A stretch of 37,555 bases of DNA, taken from the NCBI GenBank assembly GCA_002359655.1, contig DENL01000022.1, forward strand, positions 1 through 37,555. Direction: 5' to 3'. The translations under genes and the position numbers were made by a program. This document shows, one piece after another, positions 1-6,378 of this stretch. Below the pieces are notes generated by a model that was not told where the DNA came from, made no database searches, and saw only the letters and a list, made by a program, of their open reading frames with translations. Source of the DNA: Rickettsiales bacterium UBA2645. GTDB taxonomy: Bacteria; Pseudomonadota; Alphaproteobacteria; Rickettsiales; UBA1997. Position 1 is the stretch's first letter. Every line of letters begins with the position of its first letter.

Positions 1-6
1 AAAATA

Positions 7-46
7 ATACCGGTTTTAATACCGCTGCCATACCGATTTTCATACC
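7..46. repeat. Four phased ATACC(G) direct repeats upstream of the AlpA-like gene
   Basis: ATACC occurs at 7-11, 19-23, 30-34 and 42-46. The first three are followed by G, the fourth by T. Spacing of 12, 11 and 12 bp is about one helical turn, so all copies face the same side of the DNA. They lie 50-90 bp upstream of an AlpA-like excisionase/regulator gene, which suggests an operator, excisionase-binding array or iteron set of the integrated element. The repeats are seen directly; the role is inferred. Confidence 0.55.
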
Positions 47-95
47 TCCCACTTTTTAGGTTTCGCTCACAGTTTTTAACAAAAATGTGAATGTA

Positions 96-308
96 ATGAT
101 GAAAACAGAAACTTATAATTATTCATTGCCAGAAATTGGATTTGTGCGTCTTCCGGTAATCTTAAATATCTTTCCCGTAGGAAGGTCGACTTGGTGGCAA
201 GGTGTGAAAGATGGAAAATATCCAAAACCTATAAAAATAGCTGAGAGAGCAGTAGCTTGGAGGGTAGAGGATATAAAATCCTTAATTAAAAGTTATGAGC
301 TTAAGTAA
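96..308 (+). CDS. AlpA-like phage/island transcriptional regulator or excisionase
   Basis: A 70-aa protein if the ATG at 96 is used; a GTG at 87 and an ATG at 99 are alternatives. The pattern is that of the AlpA/MerR-like winged-helix family: an N-terminal segment reading FVRLPVILNIFPVGRSTWW (recognition-helix region), then a KYPKPIKI strand and AVAWRVEDIKSLI (strand plus helix). Such proteins regulate integrase genes or act as recombination directionality factors in P4-like prophages and islands. It is convergent with the integrase, with stop codons 1 bp apart (308 and 310), and is preceded by phased ATACC repeats that may be its operator. The family call is fairly firm; the choice between repressor, activator and excisionase is open. 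Confidence 0.75.
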   Translation: MMKTETYNYSLPEIGFVRLPVILNIFPVGRSTWWQGVKDGKYPKPIKIAERAVAWRVEDIKSLIKSYELK

Positions 309-309
309 G

Positions 310-1503
310 TTATCTGTTTAATTTGTCTAAATAATCAGCCCACCACTGCATCATCTCTTTTCGCTGTTCTAAATATTCAGCTTTGTTGTAAGTACCGCGA
401 ACTTTGTTTTCTTCTACGTGCGAAAGCTGTCTTTCAATCCAATCTGAATTAAAACTGCTCTCGTTTAATATAGTTGATCCGGTGTGCCGGATTCCATGAG
501 GAGTCATCTTATTTTCGCTGAGTTTTTTCATGGCTTTGATAAGTGCTACATCAGAGATTGGTTTTTTCATCAATAATTTCCCTGGAAAGAGGTAAGGGGA
601 GTCACCAGTCAAAGTACGAATCTTTTTTAGAAGTTCCAAAGCTTGTTTTGGCAGCGGTACAAGATGTTCACGCTTTTTCTTCATTCGCCCAGCTGGAATA
701 TGCCAAATTGCTTTTTTCTCATCAAACTCTTTCCACTCAGCAAGTCTGATTTCACCGGGACGCTGTATGGTTAGAACCAATAGTTTGATTGCGAGTAAAG
801 TTGTGTTCGTGTCATCGGATGAATAAAGTTTTCTGATAAAATCAGGTAATTCTTTGTCTGAAAGATGAGCGCGATTTTGTATCGTTTGAGCTTTTAAAAA
901 TTTTGATCTACCGAGGGCAGGGTTGGAATCGCAAATTCCCATCACCAAAGCGTAATCAAATATTTCGGTGCAATAGCCGTTAATTCTTTGTGCTACCGAA
1001 ACTGCATCACGCTGTTCAATGTTGCGTAAAATTTGCAAAATATCTTGGATCGTAACTTCTTTGATTCCTTTCCAACCAATTATCGGATAAACATCTTTTT
1101 GTAATCGGCTTTGAATATTTTTAGAGTGTTTTTCAGTCCATGATTGTTTTTGTCTCCATTCCTCAGCAATAGTTTCAAATTTATTTTCAGCTTTCAGCAA
1201 CGCTTGCTGTCTTTGAGCTTTTTTATTTTTGTTTGGATCAAGACCGCGAGAAAGTAGATCTCTAATTTCATCTCTCGTTTTTCGAGCTTCAGCCAATGAC
1301 ACAAATCCTGTTCTATCGCCATATTTTCCAAGTGTAACAGTATTATTTTTTCCGCTTAATTGATAAGGATACTGCCAAACCTTCGTGCCACTTGGTCTTA
1401 CCAACAGTCTTAAATTTCCATCATCAAACAAAAAGTAATTTTTATCTTTTGGTTTTGCTTCCCTGATTTCCCGATCAGAAAGTTTGCGATAAATTTTTGG
1501 CAT
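310..1503 (-). CDS. P4-type tyrosine recombinase (integrase)
   Basis: A 397-aa site-specific recombinase of the P4/DUF4102 integrase group. The N-terminal about 100 residues form the arm-binding domain (KLSDREIREAKP...LARLLVRPSG-type opening), about 100-200 the SAM-like core-binding domain, and about 210-390 the catalytic domain. Visible catalytic residues are the Arg in TIQRPGEIRLAEW, the HxxR box in TPHGIRHTGST, the His in ERQLSHVEEN and the Tyr nucleophile in the segment RGTYNKAEYLEQR. The ORF looks intact. Its start lies 317 bp from the 3' end of the initiator tRNA gene, which is the usual layout for an element integrated into a tRNA 3' end. The element should therefore extend left, beyond position 1. 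It could be a prophage, satellite or genomic island; no other element genes are in view. Confidence 0.93.
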   Translation of the reverse strand: MPKIYRKLSDREIREAKPKDKNYFLFDDGNLRLLVRPSGTKVWQYPYQLSGKNNTVTLGKYGDRTGFVSLAEARKTRDEIRDLLSRGLDPNKNKKAQRQQALLKAENKFETIAEEWRQKQSWTEKHSKNIQSRLQKDVYPIIGWKGIKEVTIQDILQILRNIEQRDAVSVAQRINGYCTEIFDYALVMGICDSNPALGRSKFLKAQTIQNRAHLSDKELPDFIRKLYSSDDTNTTLLAIKLLVLTIQRPGEIRLAEWKEFDEKKAIWHIPAGRMKKKREHLVPLPKQALELLKKIRTLTGDSPYLFPGKLLMKKPISDVALIKAMKKLSENKMTPHGIRHTGSTILNESSFNSDWIERQLSHVEENKVRGTYNKAEYLEQRKEMMQWWADYLDKLNR

Positions 1504-1820
1504 TTTTTTGCATAATTTGATTTTTAGTCATTTTACGCATCATTTATACATGAAAAAAATTGGATCTTAGTAAATCTTATTGGATTTTATTGGACTAATT
1601 TGTAATCAAAAGATGCGTTGGAACTAGTAGAATCATAGCTTGGGAAGGTTTTAAATGGAACTAAAATTTCTTCTTATGTACATTTTTGTACATGGTTTTG
1701 TACATGGAAAATTTTTGGATTCAGGCGAATTTTGCTGGATTTCTTTGGACAGGAGAAGTGGGGGAAAGCCGCTTGTGTGTAGCTCTATCGGACTTTATTG
1801 GATTTCTTTGAAAGTGGAAG
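1504..1820. other. Putative integrase attachment / arm-binding region between int and tRNA-fMet
   Basis: A gene-free stretch of 317 bp. It holds degenerate copies of a GGAYTTYWTTGGA-type repeat at 1581-1596, 1737-1750 and 1790-1810, a related TTGGATC at 1560-1566, and three TGTACAT heptamers at 1677-1705. Repeats of this kind between an integrase gene and its tRNA target are expected for arm-type integrase sites and excisionase or repressor sites. The recombination core should lie at the tRNA 3' end near 1821-1840; its second copy would be outside the window. An open frame across 1655-1864 runs into the tRNA and is not regarded as a gene. Confidence 0.5.
1677..1705. repeat. Three TGTACAT repeats
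   Basis: TGTACAT occurs at 1677-1683, 1687-1693 and 1699-1705, each containing the palindrome TGTACA, at 10 and 12 bp spacing. The regular helical phasing in an AT-rich background argues for a protein-binding array, probably for the element's regulator or excisionase, or integrase arm sites. Binding is inferred. Confidence 0.55.
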
Positions 1821-1897
1821 TGGTTGCGGGGGCTGGATTTGAACCAACGACCTTCAGGTTATGAGCCTGACAAGCTACCGGGCTGCTCTACCCCGCG
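1821..1897 (-). tRNA. Initiator tRNA-Met (fMet, anticodon CAU)
   Basis: 77 nt including an encoded CCA, with cloverleaf and anticodon loop CTCATAA. It is an initiator because position 1 is C opposite A72 (no Watson-Crick 1-72 pair) and the body closely follows the bacterial fMet tRNA (GCGGGG...AGCAGCCCGGTAGCT...GGTTCAAATCC). The anticodon stem reads TCAGG/CCTGA, so the usual three consecutive G-C pairs are AU/GC/GC here. A good promoter sits just upstream at 1921-1949. The 3' end faces the integrase, so it is probably the element's integration target; the gene itself is intact. Confidence 0.95.
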
Positions 1898-1920
1898 ACA
1901 GGTAAAAGAGAAGGGCGGGC

Positions 1921-1949
1921 AAATTAGACGGGGTTAAACTAAGGTGCAA
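1921..1949 (-). promoter_or_regulatory. Sigma70-like promoter of the initiator tRNA gene
   Basis: On the minus strand, TTGCAC (1949-1944), a 17-bp spacer, then TAATTT (1926-1921). The -10 box ends 23 bp before the tRNA 5' end, giving a short leader. Consensus match and position both fit; not experimentally shown. Confidence 0.55.
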
Positions 1950-1976
1950 GTGATTAGTTTGTTATTAAAAAATTTC

Positions 1977-2258
1977 TTACTCAGCTTCTCTTTTATTATT
2001 GGCGCGCTTCACAATTGCGTGACAGATAAAATTTGTTACTACCAAATTTAGCACGATTAAAAAAATAATTTTAATAAAAGATGGCCAAGAAAATTTGCCA
2101 ATTTCAACGCCAATCAAAAGCAGTGGGATTATGTAGCAATTACAAATCATGATGATGTGCGTCATGATAAAAATATCGCGAGCTTTTTTAAGAGCGATTG
2201 CGGATATGATTAATAAAAATGCGGCCGTAATGCTGAAAACTAAGGATAGAAGTTCCAT
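1977..2258 (-). CDS. MnhG/MrpG-like small antiporter subunit (putative)
   Basis: A 93-aa membrane protein with three hydrophobic segments (about 3-22, 30-50, 60-82). Its layout resembles subunit G of Mrp/Mnh multisubunit cation/proton antiporters: a first helix, a RDIFIMTH segment matching the family's R..D.y.R.H region, and a C-terminal TNFICHAIVKRA segment matching the family's T.P...H...RAA ending. It directly follows the MnhF-like gene (start 2 bp beyond that stop) at the end of the amidase-mrcA operon. No A-E subunits are in the window. The call rests on motif and pair order only. Confidence 0.55.
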   Translation of the reverse strand: MELLSLVFSITAAFLLIISAIALKKARDIFIMTHIIMICNCYIIPLLLIGVEIGKFSWPSFIKIIFLIVLNLVVTNFICHAIVKRANNKREAE

Positions 2259-2260
2259 GC

Positions 2261-2503
2261 TTAAATTTTCTTTTTGTTAAAAAGTAAAAACAAAATGGCG
2301 ACAAGTTTTAACAAAAATAATAAAATGATGATGTCTAAAATTTCTGTAAATGTGGTCACTGAATTGAGTAAAACCAAGATTATGATGTTGGTGAAAATAA
2401 AATAAAAACAGATGATTTTTTCGTGAGAGTTTTTTGCGCGAAAAAATCTTACCGCAACTATGCCAATTGCAATTGTGATCAGAAGTGAAATCAAATCAGA
2501 CAT
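2261..2503 (-). CDS. MnhF/MrpF-like small antiporter subunit (putative)
   Basis: An 80-aa protein with three predicted membrane helices (about 4-20, 28-48, 52-75). The FFRAKNSHEKI stretch sits where MrpF proteins carry R.P...DR after helix 1, and the following FTEILDIIILLFLLKLVAILF segment fits the family's D.alvyallsf.g helix. The mrcA stop and this ATG overlap in TAATG, so translation is probably coupled. Being followed by an MnhG-like gene supports the pairing, since F and G are adjacent in mrp/mnh operons. The sequence is divergent, and an unrelated small membrane protein is possible. Confidence 0.5.
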   Translation of the reverse strand: MSDLISLLITIAIGIVAVRFFRAKNSHEKIICFYFIFTNIIILVLLNSVTTFTEILDIIILLFLLKLVAILFLLFNKKKI

Positions 2504-4926
2504 TAGTAAATTCCAGAAGGAGCGCTTGTTGAAGTTTGATCACCAAAGCCATCATCGTTGTTTTCAGTTTCTGATTCGTCAGAGCTTTCGACTGAATCGT
2601 TTAATTTGAAGGCCTCAAAAAATACTCTTTCTTTTGGTGTTGAAGAGTTAGGAAATTTTCCGTTAGCGCGATCGATTTTAACAAACTTCACGCTGTTTGG
2701 CACGCGGAAAGGAGTAGAAGGCTTTTCTTTTAAAGCTTGTTTCATGAAGTCGATAAAAATTGGCAAAGCCACAGAAGAGCCAGTTTCATTCGATCCCAAA
2801 CTTTTTGGTGTATCAAAGCCAATGTAAACTCCAGCAACTAGATCAGGCGAAAAGCCAACAAACCAAGAATCGTAAGAGCTATTGGTTGTGCCGGTTTTGC
2901 CGGCAATTATTTTTCCGATTGATTTGGCGCGTGCTGCAGTTCCTCTTTCAACGACGCCTTGCAACAAAGAAGTGATTTGGTAAGCAGTTGCAGAATCGGT
3001 GACTGTTTCGCTAGATTCATCAGGGAAGGGCACAGCGATGCTATTAATATCTTTAACATTGTCGGTGATCATGCAGCTATCACATTTCCTTTTGTCTCGG
3101 CGATAAATTGTTAAACCATTACGGTCTTGAATTTTTTCAATCATTGAAGGAGTAATTCTTTTTCCGCCGTTAGCCATCATTGAATAAGCAGTAACAAGGC
3201 GAGTTAGAGTTGTTTCGGTTGATCCTAAAACCAAAGAATAAATTTTTTGTGGATTATCATTAACGCCAAATCTTTTTACGACATCAACAACTTTATCTAA
3301 ACCAATTTGATCAGCCATTCTGACGGTTGTGACATTTCGAGATTGCTCAAGACCGGCACGTAAAGTTGTTGGACCGTAGAATGTACCAGAATAGTTGGTT
3401 GGTTTGTATGGCGGAAGACCAAAGCCTTGGTTGAGAGTGATTTCTTCGTCCATAATTACGGTTGCTGGAGTCATGCCGTTTTCTAGGGCAGCGATGTAAC
3501 CAAAGGGTTTCATGGTTGATCCTGGTTGACGCATTGCTTGTATTGCGCGATTGAATTGATTTGGTGCATCAACATAGCCACCAGTCATTGCTAAAACTCT
3601 ACCACTGTGAGGATCCATGGCTAAAAACGCACCATTAACTTCTGGAATTTGGCGTAAGAAATAACCGTCACCTTTTCCGGTTCTTTCAACTAAAATGACA
3701 TCGCCAATTGCGAAAACATCGTTGATTTTTTTAAGGACTGGTCCAAGAGAATCGGTGCTTAAATGTTTTCTTGCCCACTTTACTGACGCAAGTGAGATCG
3801 AGCCGATTTCACTGCTTTCAACACCAATTGTGGCAGTATCTTTGCTAAGAGAAATTATTACGGCTTTGCTCCAAGATTCTTTGTACAGTTTTTTAACGTT
3901 AAATTTTTGTAACTCTTCTTGCCATTTGCCGCTAGCGTCAATTTTGCCAAGTGCACCGCGATAACCATGTTTTTGATCGTAATCTTCAATGCCTGCTTCA
4001 AAAGCTTTAACAGCGAAGTTTTGTAATTTAGGATCAAGTGAAGTGCGAACAACAATACCACTTTCAAAAACATCATCCGATCCGTAAAGCTCAGTTAATT
4101 CTTTCTTCACACTATCAGAGAAAAATTCTGCTTTAACAAAATTTTCTGAATCAGTTGGTTTAATTTTTATAGGTTTAGCAATTGCCTCTTGGCCTTCTTC
4201 TTCGGTGATAAAATGTTCGGCAATCATACGACCAATAACCCAATCTCTTCTAGCTTTGGCTTTATCGATATTTTTGCGTGGATCAAGTTTTGAAGGAGCT
4301 TTCGGCAAAGTGGCGAGAAGTGCATCTTCTTCGATAGTTAGCTCATCAATTGACTTATCAAAATAAACTTGTGCTGCTGCGGCAACACCATAAGCGCCGG
4401 AGCCAAGATAAATTTGGTTAAGATATAGTTCTAAAATTTGATCTTTAGAAAAAGTTTGACTGAGACGAAAAGCTAAAATCGCTTCTTTAACTTTGCGTTG
4501 CAGAGTTCTTTCACGAGAAAGCAAAAGATTTTTTACAACTTGTTGTGTGATGGTTGAAGCGCCACCGACTGATTCATTACCACGTAAAAGTGATAAACCA
4601 TTTTGAATTGAAGTACGAAAAATTGCAAAAGGATCAATTCCGGAATGTTTGTAAAAATTTGCATCTTCTGCGGCCAAAAAGGCGTTAATCAAATGTTTCG
4701 GAATAATGTCGATTGGAGCAAAGACTCTTTTCTCTTTTGAAAATTCGCTGAATAAAGAGCCATCAGCAGCATAAAGACGAGTTGTTATTGGTGGAGAATA
4801 ATTTTTTAGCTGTTCGTAATCTGGTAGATTTTCGCTATATTTTTTGAAGATAAAAAATCCAAAAGAGCAGCAAATTAAAAGCAAAAGCAAAGAGGCCGCG
4901 ATAATTGTATTAAAGGCTTTTTTCAT
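2503..4926 (-). CDS. mrcA: Penicillin-binding protein 1A (class A, bifunctional)
   Basis: An 807-aa peptidoglycan glycosyltransferase/transpeptidase, normal for PBP1a. Residues 7-28 are the membrane anchor. The GT51 domain carries the catalytic Glu in AAEDANFYKHSG (E87) and the GGASTITQQ box (121-129). The transpeptidase domain shows all three motifs: STMK at 470-473, SRN at 529-531 and KTG at 677-679. The C-terminal tail is acidic and Ser-rich. It polymerises glycan strands and cross-links stem peptides at the periplasmic face of the inner membrane. It lies 18 bp after the amidase stop and overlaps the MnhF-like gene by one base, so the four genes look co-transcribed. This implies a true peptidoglycan layer. 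Confidence 0.96.
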   Translation of the reverse strand: MKKAFNTIIAASLLLLLICCSFGFFIFKKYSENLPDYEQLKNYSPPITTRLYAADGSLFSEFSKEKRVFAPIDIIPKHLINAFLAAEDANFYKHSGIDPFAIFRTSIQNGLSLLRGNESVGGASTITQQVVKNLLLSRERTLQRKVKEAILAFRLSQTFSKDQILELYLNQIYLGSGAYGVAAAAQVYFDKSIDELTIEEDALLATLPKAPSKLDPRKNIDKAKARRDWVIGRMIAEHFITEEEGQEAIAKPIKIKPTDSENFVKAEFFSDSVKKELTELYGSDDVFESGIVVRTSLDPKLQNFAVKAFEAGIEDYDQKHGYRGALGKIDASGKWQEELQKFNVKKLYKESWSKAVIISLSKDTATIGVESSEIGSISLASVKWARKHLSTDSLGPVLKKINDVFAIGDVILVERTGKGDGYFLRQIPEVNGAFLAMDPHSGRVLAMTGGYVDAPNQFNRAIQAMRQPGSTMKPFGYIAALENGMTPATVIMDEEITLNQGFGLPPYKPTNYSGTFYGPTTLRAGLEQSRNVTTVRMADQIGLDKVVDVVKRFGVNDNPQKIYSLVLGSTETTLTRLVTAYSMMANGGKRITPSMIEKIQDRNGLTIYRRDKRKCDSCMITDNVKDINSIAVPFPDESSETVTDSATAYQITSLLQGVVERGTAARAKSIGKIIAGKTGTTNSSYDSWFVGFSPDLVAGVYIGFDTPKSLGSNETGSSVALPIFIDFMKQALKEKPSTPFRVPNSVKFVKIDRANGKFPNSSTPKERVFFEAFKLNDSVESSDESETENNDDGFGDQTSTSAPSGIY

Positions 4927-4944
4927 GTTTGAAGTTTTTTGAAA

Positions 4945-6183
4945 CTAATTTTTGTGAAAAAATTCATCAACTGCAGAAGTTATGCTGGCGACGATTTTTC
5001 TTTTGTAAATCAAGTTGTTGAGCTCTTTTTCTTCTTCTCTGTTTGAGAGATAACCAAGTTCAATTAAAACCGATGCTACATCTGGAGCTGTTAAAACAAC
5101 AAATCCAGCAAATCGGTGAGTATTTTGTAAAATTTTTATTTCTGATTTTTTAACTGACTTGATCACAGTGTTGGCAAAGCGCGAAGAGCTGTTCATACTG
5201 TCGCGTTGAGATAAGTCAATTAGAGTTTTCATAATGTCTGGGCTGGCATTAGAAAAATTTACGCCATTTATGATATCGGCGCGATTTTCTTTTTGCGCTA
5301 ATAATTCTGCTCGTTTATCAGAAGATTTTTGTGATAGAGTATAGATTGAAAAACCTGAAGTTTCTGGATTTTCAATTGAATTGGCATGCAGTGAAATAAA
5401 AAGATCAGCTTTAAGTTTACGAGATTTTTGAACTCTTTGACCAAGTGGAATAAAGAAATCGTCGTCACGAGTTAAAAAAACTCGGTAATTTTTTGTGTTG
5501 TCTAGACTTTTCTTTAACTCTTTAGCGTAGGCTAGAGTAATATTTTTTTCTTTAGTTCTGGCATAATCGCCAATCGTTCCCGGATCTTTGCCACCATGTC
5601 CGGCGTCAATTACGATTATGGGTAGTCTATTAATAATAATTTTTTTGTTTGAGTTATTTTGCTGATCTTTTAATGCGTAATTTACACTAGGTTTTATCAC
5701 ATAAGTTGTTGTGCCATCAGAGTTGACAACTTTTTGAGTTTTATCGCTCAAGCTTTTTTGTTCAATTTCTGGGTTAGAAATTTCAACGATAATTTTAGCA
5801 AAATTTTGCTCTTTAAGTTTCTGTAAAGAGCTTTTCAAAATATCAACTTTCTGATTTAGATCAAAAACCAAACGCAAAGAATTTTTTTGCATGCCTTTGC
5901 GCCAAGAAGAGGCGAAGCTGGGCAAAATTATTTTTGGAGTTGATTCTGTAAACTCAGCATTTTCTAGATCAATTACCAAGCGATCAGGATTTTTTAAAAC
6001 AAAAGTTTTAAATAGTATTTTATCCGACAGAGTTATTTCTAAATCACCTTGTTTAGAAAAGCTGATTTTATTGATGGTAACTTTTTTAGCTTCTTGTGCA
6101 AAACAATTGGTTTTAGTTAGCGACAATAAGAAAAGAGCAAATGCAACAATTAAAATATTTTGAAGAGTTTTTTTTGAGATCAT
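4945..6183 (-). CDS. amiC: N-acetylmuramoyl-L-alanine amidase (AMIN + Amidase_3)
   Basis: A 412-aa secreted zinc amidase that cleaves the bond between N-acetylmuramic acid and L-Ala, typically at the septum. A signal peptide spans about 1-29 (cleavage near CFA-QE), an AMIN domain about 35-135, a low-complexity linker follows, and the catalytic domain covers about 187-408. Zinc ligands are visible as H196 (DAGHGG), E212 and H266 (SLHANS), with the catalytic Glu E375 (IELGYLSN). It is the first gene of the operon leading to mrcA, so cleavage and synthesis of murein are linked. AmiA/B/C cannot be told apart with certainty from the sequence; the AMIN domain favours the AmiB/AmiC type. Confidence 0.93.
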   Translation of the reverse strand: MISKKTLQNILIVAFALFLLSLTKTNCFAQEAKKVTINKISFSKQGDLEITLSDKILFKTFVLKNPDRLVIDLENAEFTESTPKIILPSFASSWRKGMQKNSLRLVFDLNQKVDILKSSLQKLKEQNFAKIIVEISNPEIEQKSLSDKTQKVVNSDGTTTYVIKPSVNYALKDQQNNSNKKIIINRLPIIVIDAGHGGKDPGTIGDYARTKEKNITLAYAKELKKSLDNTKNYRVFLTRDDDFFIPLGQRVQKSRKLKADLFISLHANSIENPETSGFSIYTLSQKSSDKRAELLAQKENRADIINGVNFSNASPDIMKTLIDLSQRDSMNSSSRFANTVIKSVKKSEIKILQNTHRFAGFVVLTAPDVASVLIELGYLSNREEEKELNNLIYKRKIVASITSAVDEFFHKN

Positions 6184-6234
6184 TTTGAATTATTGCTGAG
6201 ATATCTTTTTCGGCTTTGTGCTCAAAGATTGAGC

Positions 6235-6262
6235 TAATTATGATTGGAAGATTTTATTGCAA
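6235..6262 (-). promoter_or_regulatory. Putative promoter of the amidase-mrcA operon
   Basis: Minus-strand TTGCAA (6262-6257), a 16-bp spacer and TAATTA (6240-6235), about 50 bp before the amidase ATG. Just downstream lies a perfect inverted repeat CTCAA-AGA-TTGAG (6221-6233), a possible operator. Position and match are reasonable; unproven. Confidence 0.4.
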
Positions 6263-6268
6263 GTTTTA

Positions 6269-6297
6269 TTGCCTAAAAACGGCAATTATCATATTTC
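6269..6297 (+). promoter_or_regulatory. Putative glmS promoter with overlapping inverted repeat
   Basis: TTGCCT (6269-6274), a 17-bp spacer and TATTTC (6292-6297), about 80 bp before the glmS ATG. The inverted repeat ATTGCC-N7-GGCAAT (6268-6286) covers the -35 box and spacer, the position of a repressor site. The repeat is certain; promoter function is inferred. No glmS ribozyme is seen. Confidence 0.4.
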
Positions 6298-6378
6298 AAA
6301 AGATTACTATTTACTTTGCCAAGATCTCTTGATCTGTTTGCTCTCTTAAGCTTTTTCTTAAAAAAATCTCAATCAAAA

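Noticed and set aside
1655..1864. 69-aa ORF across the repeat region
   Set aside because: It runs antisense into the tRNA-fMet gene and consists of translated repeats; no protein-like pattern.
6316..6378. N-terminal extension of glmS from a TTG
   Set aside because: The glutaminase needs Cys directly after the initiator Met; MCGIVG starts at 6379.
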